DNA of 64,000 nt, taken from contig NZ_PENZ01000028.1 in assembly GCF_003144395.1 (NCBI RefSeq), forward strand, positions 1 through 64,000, given 5' to 3'. Of the stretch, positions 39,261 to 47,644 are shown in pieces. The translations under genes and the position numbers were made by a program. Below the pieces are notes generated by a model that saw nothing but the letters and a program-made list of their open reading frames with translations, was not told the DNA's origin and ran no database searches. This stretch comes from Proteus faecis (GTDB lineage Bacteria > Pseudomonadota > Gammaproteobacteria > Enterobacterales > Enterobacteriaceae). Positions within the stretch are counted from its first letter, which is position 1. Each line of letters opens with the position of its first letter.

Positions 39261-39644
39261 ATGAGCAAACATTCTAACGATTTTATTTATATGCAGGATA
39301 ATCCCTGTATGCATTGTGGTGCTTGTTGCGCCTATTTTAGAGTTTCATTCTATTGGGCTGAAATGGTAAGTGGTGGAGGTGTGGTTCCTGATGAATTAAC
39401 AGAGCCGTTAACACCTTTTCTCTCTTGCATGAAAGGAACAAACTCTAAAAAACCACGCTGTGACAAACTGATTGGTGAGGTGGGAGAGTGTGTCAGCTGT
39501 TCTATCTACGAACAACGCCCTTCTCCTTGCCGTGAGTTCCAACAATCTTGGGTAAATGGCATCCATAATGAAGCTTGCGATCGTGCGAGAGCTGCTTATG
39601 GTTTACCACCATTAACTCATATCACATTGCCTCACACCGCGTAA
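39261..39644 (+). CDS. YkgJ family cysteine cluster protein
   Basis: The 127-residue protein has the YkgJ-type zinc or iron-sulfur cysteine cluster: [11 protein letters not shown] at about residues 15-25, then [31 protein letters not shown] and a last Cys in [14 protein letters not shown] start at the ATG at 39261 ([10 protein letters not shown]), by similarity; in-frame ATG codons at 39219 and 39249 are possible. Function of the family is not established. Confidence 0.82.
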   Translation: MSKHSNDFIYMQDNPCMHCGACCAYFRVSFYWAEMVSGGGVVPDELTEPLTPFLSCMKGTNSKKPRCDKLIGEVGECVSCSIYEQRPSPCREFQQSWVNGIHNEACDRARAAYGLPPLTHITLPHTA

Positions 39645-39752
39645 GACATCAGAGGGGTTAATCCCCTCCTGATCATTCAATACCATCCAATATGCATTTT
39701 TATAAAAAATAAAATAATAGAACAAAAAAGCATTATTAAATAACACGTTAGT

Positions 39753-39780
39753 TTGACTTTATTTTTAAATAACCTAGTAT
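39753..39780 (+). promoter_or_regulatory. Sigma-70-like promoter for a small-ORF unit
   Basis: TTGACT, a 16-base spacer and TAGTAT, with the small ORF beginning 75 bases downstream. It is a good match in a region where nothing else needs a plus-strand promoter. Confidence 0.55.
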
Positions 39781-39854
39781 ATAAGGTAATTAACTAATAA
39801 CTCTTATTTAGTGAGGTTTTTTATTTAAAAAAAGTAACAAAATTGGGGGGTATT

Positions 39855-39944
39855 ATGATCAGTAGCTCTTTTTTTATCCTTTTCCTTTCTTTTATCTGTT
39901 CTACTGCTGTCGTTAGTATGTTACTCGGTGGCTTAGAGGAATAA
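39855..39944 (+). CDS. Putative 29-residue membrane peptide
   Basis: ATG at 39855 preceded by GGGGGG five bases upstream encodes MISSSFFILFLSFICSTAVV followed by SMLLGGLEE: one hydrophobic helix with an acidic C-terminal end, like many short bacterial membrane proteins. A second tiny frame follows two bases later and a strong terminator closes the unit. It is too short for family assignment, and I do not recognise it. Confidence 0.4.
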   Translation: MISSSFFILFLSFICSTAVVSMLLGGLEE

Positions 39945-39946
39945 TT

Positions 39947-39985
39947 ATGAATATTTCTGATGAGAATATTCTTTCCCAGAAATAA
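39947..39985 (+). CDS. Putative 12-residue peptide following the membrane peptide
   Basis: ATG at 39947 has AGAGGA six bases upstream, located in the end of the previous frame, and encodes MNISDENILSQK. The stop codon ends at the first base of the terminator stem. A peptide this short may be non-functional; it is listed because its ribosome-binding site is good and it is coupled with the upstream ORF. Confidence 0.25.
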   Translation: MNISDENILSQK

Positions 39986-40018
39986 TGCCCATACTTTACA
40001 TAAAATTAGTATGGGCAT
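39985..40018 (+). terminator. Terminator closing the small-ORF unit
   Basis: Perfect 11-bp stem ATGCCCATACT/AGTATGGGCAT with a 12-base loop, followed by TATTTTTCTTATTG. It is strong and reads on the plus strand. Confidence 0.85.
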
Positions 40019-40121
40019 TATTTTTCTTATTGTTTAATTTTTATATTTGTTTTTACTGTTGTTATTTTTATTCTATTTTTTATAAAAAACTAAACATCTC
40101 AAATTTTCCTTGCTTACCTAT

Positions 40122-40700
40122 TTAGTAGGTAAAGTGTCCGGTTATTCTCCATGAAAATAAGACATCCTCGGCAACTTGCCCAAATCCAATATTATGCATA
40201 ACTAGATAGCGTTGGTTATCCCAGCTTTTCTTATTTACTACAATACCAATATGAGGCCGCACATTATCTAGGCGCCAACTAATAATATCGCCTGGTACAT
40301 AATCTTCTGCATTTTTTGTAATCGGCTTTACTTTTCCTTTTCGTGTAAAAAAGACTTCTAAATTGGGAACTCTACGATGATCAATGTTCGTATCAGGCTT
40401 ATTCAATCCCCACATTCGTTTACTTGGGTAAGCCGAAAAATGTGCTTTAATGTCTTCATGCAATAGTTTTTGTAAATCAATATCAATCCCACGATAACTA
40501 CGAATGATCACATCACTACATACTCCTTTATAATCAGGTACGTCCCCCATTGGGTAATCTATTTTACGATAATCAGAATCATAAAATACGGCTCTTGGTA
40601 AGTTAGCTGCATACTCCACCAGCTTTTTATTTTGTTCTGAAGTTATCGCTTGTGCACTTGAAAGAGGAATAATGAGTAAGAGTAATACGCTAATTTTCAC
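40122..40700 (-). CDS. Exported DUF1287 family protein
   Basis: The 192-residue precursor starts with a Sec signal (MKISVLLLLIIPLSSAQA). The mature protein shows the DUF1287 blocks YPMGDVPDYKGVCSDVIIRSYR at about 49-70 in two recognisable halves, INPD-like NKPDTNIDHRRVPNL, then PGDIISWRL and PHIGIVV. The conserved Cys and two His suggest an NlpC/P60-like cysteine-hydrolase fold, perhaps acting on the cell wall; that is inference. Confidence 0.85.
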   Translation of the reverse strand: MKISVLLLLIIPLSSAQAITSEQNKKLVEYAANLPRAVFYDSDYRKIDYPMGDVPDYKGVCSDVIIRSYRGIDIDLQKLLHEDIKAHFSAYPSKRMWGLNKPDTNIDHRRVPNLEVFFTRKGKVKPITKNAEDYVPGDIISWRLDNVRPHIGIVVNKKSWDNQRYLVMHNIGFGQVAEDVLFSWRITGHFTY

Positions 40701-40712
40701 TGTATGTTCTCC

Positions 40713-40859
40713 ATGAAAACATTAAATCCATTATTTAAGAAAGAAGTTGCGTTATCTGTTTATACTGATAAAGCACAACATAAAAACATAAGGGAAGTCT
40801 TAATTCGTTTTGATAATAGATATAAAAAGCCGAGCCACCTTTACGGTAAGCTCGGCTGA
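40713..40859 (+). CDS. Possible 48-residue protein overlapping a terminator
   Basis: An open frame from ATG at 40713 encodes MKTLNPLFKKEVALSVYTDK, then AQHKNIREVLIRFDNRYKK and PSHLYGKLG. The composition looks protein-like, with charged helical character. Against it, no ribosome-binding site is visible and its last ten codons fall in the MFS-gene terminator. It is divergent from the DUF1287 gene. Treat as a weak candidate. Confidence 0.2.
   Translation: MKTLNPLFKKEVALSVYTDKAQHKNIREVLIRFDNRYKKPSHLYGKLG
40828..40857 (-). terminator. Terminator after the MFS transporter gene
   Basis: Perfect 8-bp stem AGCCGAGC/GCTCGGCT with a 14-base loop; on the minus strand it is followed by TTTTTATA. It lies 49 bases past the MFS stop. 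Confidence 0.8.
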
Positions 40860-40905
40860 TAAATAAGAGAAAAAATAAGAAAGAGAACAAGTAAAAGAAA
40901 GTAGT

Positions 40906-42072
40906 TTAGTTCAGCACAATATGACTTTTACGGCGTAAACTTGCAAAAAGCATATAAATTGCCGTCACTAATAACACCACAAAGAAAAAATTCATAATGC
41001 CATTATTGGCTTGAGCCATAAACATCCCCGCCCCTAAAGGCCCAATAGCAGAGCCAATGCTATAACTTAATAGCATCACTTGTGTGATAGCGACAATGTA
41101 ATTCGCATTCACATGATCACACGCCAATGTAATAGCGATAGGATAAAGTGCAAAAGAAGACATTCCCAATAGCGCTAGTGCAATAATAAGCACCATATAA
41201 TCGCTAGAAAGATAAGTCAGCCCCATGGCAAAAACGCCCACTAAACACATCATCGCTAATAACAGTGTTTTGCTTATCATCACAGACAATTTGCTAATAA
41301 TAGGCTGAACCACCATTCCACCTAAAATAATTGCTGCCATCAACACACCTATTTGGTCTGTTGTAAATTGCCCTTGATTTAAAGCTAATGGCATCATGCC
41401 ATAAATACTGCCCATGACAACACCAGACACCATACAGCCCACTAAAGCAGCTTTATTTAATCGACTCATCTGCTTGAGTGACAAACTTTTATGATCATGT
41501 CCTTGTGGTTGCCCTTGTTTAAAAAGCAGAGGCGGTAACACGGCGATTAATAACAAAACTAATATCGCCATAAACGGGATAGCGCCTTGTGTACCAATTG
41601 CACCAATTGCCAATTGTCCTAATGTCGTGCCACCATAAAGCGAGGTCATATAAAAACCTAAGCGTTTAGCTCGCTCTTTAGGATTATCACCAATTAATAG
41701 CCATGACTCGACAACAACAAATATACCTGCGACCGCCATACCACCAATAAAACGGAAAACTATCCATGCTGATAAATAAGGCATGAAAGGCAACACACCG
41801 ACAGTCACTGCCAGTAATAATAAAAATACAACGAAAGAAAGACGATGCCCTATTCTTGCAATAATAGGTTCTATCATGACGGAACCTATTAACAATCCAA
41901 TAAAATAAATACTTGCTAACCAACTGGCATAGAGTGTATCCATTCCAAAACTGCTCATAGACAGCGGAATTAAACTCATTAAATAGCCCGATGCAATAGC
42001 AAATACCGTTAACCCAGCCACAGGTACTAATGTACTGTCGCCTTTGCGTACCAAAGTAGTGTGCTGTTTCAC
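40906..42072 (-). CDS. MFS transporter, YcaD-like
   Basis: Major facilitator protein of about 388 residues with 12 membrane helices. It resembles E. coli YcaD: FIGLLIGSVMIEPIIARIGH as the helix 2-3 loop motif, VFRFIGGMAVAGIFVVVESW, then GCMVSGVVMGSIYGMMPLAL and YPIAITLACDHV. The substrate is unknown. I place the start at GTG 42072 (VKQHTTLVRKGDS), because the 32 codons upstream to 42168 are polar and unlike the family, and a GGAG lies nine bases before this GTG; the longer frame is possible. Confidence 0.85.
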   Translation of the reverse strand: MKQHTTLVRKGDSTLVPVAGLTVFAIASGYLMSLIPLSMSSFGMDTLYASWLASIYFIGLLIGSVMIEPIIARIGHRLSFVVFLLLLAVTVGVLPFMPYLSAWIVFRFIGGMAVAGIFVVVESWLLIGDNPKERAKRLGFYMTSLYGGTTLGQLAIGAIGTQGAIPFMAILVLLLIAVLPPLLFKQGQPQGHDHKSLSLKQMSRLNKAALVGCMVSGVVMGSIYGMMPLALNQGQFTTDQIGVLMAAIILGGMVVQPIISKLSVMISKTLLLAMMCLVGVFAMGLTYLSSDYMVLIIALALLGMSSFALYPIAITLACDHVNANYIVAITQVMLLSYSIGSAIGPLGAGMFMAQANNGIMNFFFVVLLVTAIYMLFASLRRKSHIVLN

Positions 42073-42421
42073 TACCCTCGTCTCCACAATCAAAACGGTT
42101 GATGATGCGCTGTTTTCTCGATGCCAGATAGAGGCGGTTCTTTTATCTAGGAAAGATAAAAGAAACAAAGGTGAAAACAGTGGATGGCGTCCCTAAAATT
42201 AGGAGACGCGAATATAACGTTTAAATGATGATAAATAAAATTATAAAATCTAATGTCAGAAGACAATTTTATTTATATCAATCGTAATTATCGCCTTTTC
42301 TAGCCAAAATAAATAGCGCTAATCTGATCTTTATTTTTATTAAAAGATAAGTATTTTTACATACATGGTGGCAAGTAAATACGTACCCAATTAAATAGAA
42401 ATAATAAGAAGATACTGTTGT

Positions 42422-43279
42422 TTATTCAACACTCTTTTCTAAAGCAATATTAATCGCATCAGGAATTGAACCACCATGACCTTTGCCTTCAAACAGATAA
42501 AATTCACACTTTTTTCCTGCTTCTGACAAATATTCACATAACTGACGTTGCGTTAACCAACTACTACGCTCTTGATAATTTTTCTGTTGCTCTTCACTTA
42601 ATCGGCTTAAGTCTGGTTTTTCTTCTTTTTCACCTAAGGTTATTGTAATAGAAATATCATTAGGAATAGCTTGCCATTGCTCTTTTGTTACCCATTCACC
42701 TTTCCCCCACCATAATGATGGACTTGCTGCAATATAATGTTGAAATGTTTCTGGATGATTGAATAAAACATAGAGAGTAAATACACCACCAAAAGAGTGA
42801 CCAAACAGAGATTGCTGAGTAATCGATATTTTTTCTTCAGCAAGTTGCTCTAACACATAAGGTCTTACTTGCGTTAAAAAGAATTGATAAAAATTCTCTG
42901 CATTTCCGCCTCGACTAAATGCATCGCCTTTTACACTCGGCGTATAGTCATGCGTTCTCTCTGTAATAAAATAAGCTTTATCCCCCACATAGCCTACACT
43001 GATAATTGCGGGTAACGGTTTATTTTTCTGCTTTATAGCTTCGTTTATCATCAACGGGAACTGAGCATTTCCATCAACACTATAAATTAATGCTGTCTTT
43101 GTGGTGTTTTTAGGGATCGCCAGAAAAAGGCGATATTGTTTTCCTTCATATGCCACTTCTTTATCTGTAATTTGATAAAAAGAGTGAGCCTGAGACTCAA
43201 TATCAGGAACCTCTTGGTTAGGTCTAGCTTGAGCAATCGCAGATAACATAATCATTCCACATAACATTAGTATTCGCAT
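42422..43279 (-). CDS. Exported alpha/beta hydrolase, IroE/Fes-like esterase
   Basis: The 285-residue precursor has a Sec signal (MRILMLCGMIMLSAIAQA). The mature protein has the esterase nucleophile elbow FGHSFGGVF at about residues 160-168 and a late His in FEGKGHGGSIPDA, with an acidic residue in LGEKEEKPD. This is the pattern of IroE and YbbA-type siderophore esterases. It lies 107 bases downstream of a TonB siderophore receptor on the same strand, which supports a role in hydrolysing a siderophore in the periplasm. Confidence 0.82.
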   Translation of the reverse strand: MRILMLCGMIMLSAIAQARPNQEVPDIESQAHSFYQITDKEVAYEGKQYRLFLAIPKNTTKTALIYSVDGNAQFPLMINEAIKQKNKPLPAIISVGYVGDKAYFITERTHDYTPSVKGDAFSRGGNAENFYQFFLTQVRPYVLEQLAEEKISITQQSLFGHSFGGVFTLYVLFNHPETFQHYIAASPSLWWGKGEWVTKEQWQAIPNDISITITLGEKEEKPDLSRLSEEQQKNYQERSSWLTQRQLCEYLSEAGKKCEFYLFEGKGHGGSIPDAINIALEKSVE

Positions 43280-43341
43280 AAATCAGATACTCTGTCGGTA
43301 ATTTAAAAATGAAACCTTAAAATAATAAAGGGACATAAAAA

Positions 43342-43370
43342 ATAAACCCCATATTTAATACGGGGTTTAT
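43342..43370 (-). terminator. Hairpin after the TonB receptor gene
   Basis: ATAAACCCC/GGGGTTTAT stem with an 11-base loop, 17 bases past the receptor stop and followed on the minus strand by T-rich DNA. It probably limits readthrough into the esterase gene. Confidence 0.7.
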
Positions 43371-43386
43371 TCTAATTTAGGCTAGA

Positions 43387-45423
43387 TTAGAAGCTATATT
43401 TAATATTCGCCCAATAACGACGACCTTCATCGACAACCCAGTTACCGCCTTTATCATTTACAGCGGGGCCTGTTTCATCTGTAATATTTAATACCGCAAA
43501 ATTAAACATTGTGTTTTTATTAAAGTTATAGGTCATCCCTAAATCAAAAGTTGTATACCCACTACGATAACGTGCACCAGTGTAACCATTCCGTTGTGCA
43601 GCCCAGATTTGTTTCCCTGTATAGGCGGTATTGGCATAAAAACTGGTTGCTTCATCAAACTGCCAATCAACTCGTGCATTAGCGCTATGCTTTGGTGTCA
43701 TATCAAGTGGATAGCCTTTTAAAGATTCACCAGATGCTAATTTCTCATCATCACTTCTACGTTCTGAATCAATATAGGTGTAGTTTGCATTCACGTGCCA
43801 ACTTTCAGCAATAGGGAATCCCACTGCTGTTTCGATCCCTTTAATATTTGCTTTACCCACATTATCGAATTGATACAGTTTTAAACCTGTAATGGGATCT
43901 TTTTCACCCGTATCATAGTTTGTTAGCTTATCTTTAAAATCAGTATTAAAGAAAGTCACACTTGCGGTAATACCATCCCCATTATCATAGCCAATACCAA
44001 TTTCTTGGCTAACTGATGTTTCAGGTTTTAAATCACGATTACCGTACATAATCGCACGGCCTTTTTCAGTTGAAGTACCGTATTGAGGACTGATTTCACG
44101 TAAACTTGGCGCTTTAAAGGCTTTCGCTACACCACCTTTTAAAGTCAATTCATCAGTTAAATGATAAACGGCATACGCTCTTGGGCTCCAGTGATTACCG
44201 TAATATTCGTGATCATCAAGGCGCACACCACCCGTTAACGCCAAGTTGTCTGTTACACTATATTCATCTTCAAGGAATAACGCTTTTTGATCAGCGGTAA
44301 TCGTGGATTGCTGAATACCAGAACCCGTGGATGATTCATCTTTTAAACGCGAATATTGATATTGACCACCAAAAGTCATCACGTTATCCGGTAAGAATGC
44401 GGTAAATTTCGCATCAAAAACAGTATTGGTAATTTCAGGGCGACGATCTTCGTAATACTCTTCACGCTCCTTCGTCGTTTTATCAATCATTTCTGTTTTG
44501 GTAATACGCTTAGTTTGTTCTTGATACACACTTAATTCTGAATGCAGAATATCAAACTGATTTTTATAGGTTAATGCCCAGTGGTTACGGTCATTATTGG
44601 TTTCTAACATTTTATTTTCATCAAGACGCCCACCTCGATTGGTAAACTGACTCATGGATTTACCTGGTGTCGTTGTACGCTGTAACGTATTGCGACCCGC
44701 TTCTAATAAAATAGTTTGGTTATCAGTTGGTGTGAATGCCAATTTTGCCGTAATATTTTTGTTGTCATTACGACCTTGACCATAAGTAATTTTATCTTCA
44801 GCACGTAAATAGGTATTGCCGTAAAGTTGTAAGCCTAATTTATCTTCAATTAGAGGTCCTGAAAGATAAAAATCACCATTAATGGAATCACCAGCATCAC
44901 GGTTATGTTGCAATGTACCACCAAGTGCAACAGAGCCATGCCACTCTTTTGTTACTGGTTTAGTGATGATATTGATAACCCCCCCCATCGCATCAGAGCC
45001 ATACAGAGATGACATTGGTCCACGGATCACTTCTATTCGTTCAATCGCATCTGCTGGTGGAATAAAACCACCTTCATACCCCCCACTTCCATTAGGACGT
45101 GACTCACGGCTATTTTGGCGGCGACCATCAACAAGAATAAGAGTGTATTCGCCCGGTAAACCACGCATCGTAATTTCTTGTTTATTAGCATTTCCATTAA
45201 TGCTAACGCCTTCAACGCCTTTTACAGCGTCAGCTAAATCATGAACGGGTTTCTTGGCGAGTTGTTCTTTGCTGATGACAGTAATACTTGCTGGTGCATT
45301 TGTAATTTGTTGAGCAAATCCAGATGCTGATACAACAAGTTTTTCTTCTTTATTTTCTTGTGCATACAGCGGGTAAGAGGCAGATAGAATACAGGCTGTT
45401 AAAACGCCCATTTTAAAGTTCAT
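43387..45423 (-). CDS. ireA: TonB-dependent siderophore receptor, IreA/IroN/FepA-like
   Basis: Outer-membrane receptor of 678 residues. It has a signal peptide (first 22 residues, ending YAQEN), a TonB box (EKLVVSASG), the plug domain with QLAKKPVHDLADAVKGVEGV and VIRGPMSSLYGSDAMGGVIN, and a 22-strand barrel ending in the aromatic residue of ANIKYSF. It belongs to the catecholate-type receptors. P. mirabilis carries a receptor called IreA that this matches in type; the symbol is given with moderate confidence. Two Fur-like boxes precede it. Confidence 0.88.
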   Translation of the reverse strand: MNFKMGVLTACILSASYPLYAQENKEEKLVVSASGFAQQITNAPASITVISKEQLAKKPVHDLADAVKGVEGVSINGNANKQEITMRGLPGEYTLILVDGRRQNSRESRPNGSGGYEGGFIPPADAIERIEVIRGPMSSLYGSDAMGGVINIITKPVTKEWHGSVALGGTLQHNRDAGDSINGDFYLSGPLIEDKLGLQLYGNTYLRAEDKITYGQGRNDNKNITAKLAFTPTDNQTILLEAGRNTLQRTTTPGKSMSQFTNRGGRLDENKMLETNNDRNHWALTYKNQFDILHSELSVYQEQTKRITKTEMIDKTTKEREEYYEDRRPEITNTVFDAKFTAFLPDNVMTFGGQYQYSRLKDESSTGSGIQQSTITADQKALFLEDEYSVTDNLALTGGVRLDDHEYYGNHWSPRAYAVYHLTDELTLKGGVAKAFKAPSLREISPQYGTSTEKGRAIMYGNRDLKPETSVSQEIGIGYDNGDGITASVTFFNTDFKDKLTNYDTGEKDPITGLKLYQFDNVGKANIKGIETAVGFPIAESWHVNANYTYIDSERRSDDEKLASGESLKGYPLDMTPKHSANARVDWQFDEATSFYANTAYTGKQIWAAQRNGYTGARYRSGYTTFDLGMTYNFNKNTMFNFAVLNITDETGPAVNDKGGNWVVDEGRRYWANIKYSF

Positions 45424-45455
45424 TAGAGATCCCCTGAATATATAACAATTATAAT

Positions 45456-45477
45456 AATGAGAATGATTGATATTATC
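45456..45477. promoter_or_regulatory. Fur-like box 1 upstream of the TonB receptor
   Basis: AATGAGAATGATTGATATTATC is a degenerate Fur-type repeat 33 bases upstream of the receptor start. Match is partial, but it lies near the stronger box at 45493-45507. Confidence 0.55.
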
Positions 45478-45492
45478 TTAACCAAATGGTTA

Positions 45493-45507
45493 TGAGAATG
45501 ATTTTCT
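45493..45507. promoter_or_regulatory. Fur box 2 upstream of the TonB receptor
   Basis: TGAGAATGATTTTCT matches the 7-1-7 Fur consensus (tgAtAATnATTaTCa) at 12 or 13 of 15 positions. Iron-repressed expression of the receptor is expected. Confidence 0.7.
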
Positions 45508-45602
45508 TTTCGTATTTATTATTTTTTTTTAATCTATATCAAAGAAAATTAGTGCCTTTCCTATTAGGTACAAAAAGAACGGATTTTTGAACACAACAAA
45601 AA

Positions 45603-45629
45603 AAAGCAGATGGCATAACCATCTGCTTT
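45603..45629 (-). terminator. Terminator after the SGLT symporter gene
   Basis: Perfect 11-bp stem AAAGCAGATGG/CCATCTGCTTT; on the minus strand a run of T follows. It lies 58 bases past the symporter stop. Confidence 0.88.
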
Positions 45630-45686
45630 GTATCGTTTTGTAGAATATTTTTAGATTTAGAGAATTAGCAAATTACAATCTTGTTA

Positions 45687-47321
45687 TTACCAGAATACGG
45701 CATAAAGCACACATAAGATGATCATAATGGTATAAGAAGCAATATTGAATCCACTTTGTGTTTTAAAGGTTTTATCTGTTAATGCTATCGCCCCTATGCT
45801 GTCATCAGTTTTAGTCGAACTTAAACTAACTAAAGCAATCACAACAGTAGTAAATATAAAGGTGTACATCATTTGATCAAGGAATGGCATACCTAATGGC
45901 ATTAATTTTAGGAACAACGCAAACGGTATAGATAAAACCACACCAATGATTGCACCTTTTGCATTCGTTTTTTTCCAGAATAAACCTAATAGGAATACTG
46001 CTAAAATTCCTGGGCTCACTAAGCCTGTATATTCCTGAATATATTGGAATGCCTGATCGATACCACCTAATAATGGCGCAATAAAGCAAGCAATAATTAA
46101 AGCAACAACGGCACTAATACGCCCTACATTCACTAAACGTGTTTCAGAAGCTTTTGGTCCAATATATTCTTTATAAATATCCATCGTGAAAATAGTCGCG
46201 ATAGAGTTAAGCATAGAGGCCAAGGATGAAACTATTGCAGCGGCAAGTGCAGCAAAAACAACGCCTTTTGCACCTACTGGTAAGAACTGAGTTAACCAAG
46301 GATAAGCTTTATCTGCTTGTGACAACGTTGGAATATGCGCTTGTGCCATTGTCCCTAACCCCGCCATTAATTCAGGGTTAGTTGTAATAACAAATGCAGC
46401 AATACCAGGCACAACAACAAGGACAGGCACGATAAGTTTCAAGAATGCAGCAAACACTAGCCCTTTTTGTGCTTCGTTAATAGATTTAGCGGCTAAAGCG
46501 CGCTGAATAATATATTGGTTAAAGCCCCAATAATAGAGATTAGCAACCCATAAACCACCAATCAGTACCGCTATACCAGGTAAATTCATAAATTGCGGAT
46601 TATCTTTCTCTAAGATCATTTTAAAGTGATCAGGTGCAGCTTGTGTCATTTTGCTCAAACCTTCCATGATCCCACCATCTCCACCGATATAGCTGACTGC
46701 TAATACAGTGGTAAATAAGCCACCAAGGATAAGGAAGAACACTTGTACTACGTCTGTCCATGCAACAGCAGAAAGTCCACCATAAAGTGAATAGATAACA
46801 GCAAATAATGCTAAACCAATGATGGCATACATCATCGGTACACCTAGTATGGTTTCTAGTGCCAATGAACCTAAATAAAGAACCGAGGTTAAGTTAACAA
46901 AGATAAATAATGCCAACCAGAATACGGCAAGAATGGTTTTTAAATTACGGCTTTTAAAACGATTCTCAACAAATTCTGGAATGGTATAAATACCTTTTTC
47001 GATAAAGACAGGTAAAAAGTATTTAGCAACAATAATTAATGTCAGTGCGGCCATCCATTCATAAGAGGCGATAGCAAGACCAATGGAGAAACCAGATCCT
47101 GACATACCAATAAATTGTTCTGCTGAAATATTAGCAGCAATAAGCGAAGAACCAATTGCCCACCAAGGAAGGGTTTTACCTGCTAAAAAATAGTCCTTTG
47201 TTCCTTTTTTCTCACCATCCTTTGAACGAGAAACCCATAATCCTAGACTAATAATGATAACAACATAGAGGGCAAAAATTGCATAGTCTATTGTGCTTAA
47301 CCCAACACCTTCTGTATGCAT
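45687..47321 (-). CDS. sglT: Sodium/galactose symporter, SGLT (SSS) family
   Basis: Inner-membrane Na+/sugar symporter of 544 residues, strikingly similar to the structurally known Vibrio vSGLT: KDYFLAGKTLPWWAIGSSLI, NISAEQFIGMSGSG, then YYWGFNQYIIQRALAAKSIN and the SLASMLNSIATIFTMDIYKE block. About 14 membrane helices are predicted. It lies beside a GalR/GalS-type repressor and the galETKM operon on the same strand. Two GalR-type operators lie upstream, so galactose entry is probably induced with galactose breakdown. Confidence 0.93.
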   Translation of the reverse strand: MHTEGVGLSTIDYAIFALYVVIIISLGLWVSRSKDGEKKGTKDYFLAGKTLPWWAIGSSLIAANISAEQFIGMSGSGFSIGLAIASYEWMAALTLIIVAKYFLPVFIEKGIYTIPEFVENRFKSRNLKTILAVFWLALFIFVNLTSVLYLGSLALETILGVPMMYAIIGLALFAVIYSLYGGLSAVAWTDVVQVFFLILGGLFTTVLAVSYIGGDGGIMEGLSKMTQAAPDHFKMILEKDNPQFMNLPGIAVLIGGLWVANLYYWGFNQYIIQRALAAKSINEAQKGLVFAAFLKLIVPVLVVVPGIAAFVITTNPELMAGLGTMAQAHIPTLSQADKAYPWLTQFLPVGAKGVVFAALAAAIVSSLASMLNSIATIFTMDIYKEYIGPKASETRLVNVGRISAVVALIIACFIAPLLGGIDQAFQYIQEYTGLVSPGILAVFLLGLFWKKTNAKGAIIGVVLSIPFALFLKLMPLGMPFLDQMMYTFIFTTVVIALVSLSSTKTDDSIGAIALTDKTFKTQSGFNIASYTIMIILCVLYAVFW

Positions 47322-47361
47322 AATATTTTCCTTTCAGACCCATAGAGAGAATAGGGTTTCA

Positions 47362-47377
47362 ATGTAAACGTTTTCAC
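47362..47377. promoter_or_regulatory. GalR-type operator near the sglT start
   Basis: ATGTAAACGTTTTCAC matches the GalR/GalS consensus GTGKAANCGNTTNCAC with one mismatch. It sits 41 bases upstream of the sglT start, so it probably overlaps the promoter or early transcript. Confidence 0.78.
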
Positions 47378-47554
47378 AATCTTTTTCCGTTACTCTGTTC
47401 ACAAATTTATCGCTCATGTTACGTAAATGGATCATAAAATAGGAAAACAAACGATTAGCATGATGAGTAAAGTAAGATCTAAGCTTAAAATACGATAATA
47501 ATTTTATTTAAAAAATCTCAGATAGTTAAATAACCGTTGAAAAAAGATCTAAAA

Positions 47555-47570
47555 ATGATAACGATTACAC
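47555..47570. promoter_or_regulatory. Second GalR-type operator upstream of sglT
   Basis: ATGATAACGATTACAC has a perfect right half and three mismatches overall. Its centre is 193 bp from the proximal operator, compatible with a repression loop. Confidence 0.55.
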
Positions 47571-47587
47571 TAACTGATTAAATATGA

Positions 47588-47615
47588 CCTCTTAATGTTG
47601 AAAACCATTAAGAGG
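47588..47615 (-). terminator. Hairpin after the galR-type gene
   Basis: Perfect 10-bp stem CCTCTTAATG/CATTAAGAGG with an 8-base loop, 30 bases past the repressor stop. The tail is only weakly T-rich on the minus strand. Confidence 0.6.
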
Positions 47616-47644
47616 ATCAGCTAAATAAAAAGTAAATAAGGTAA

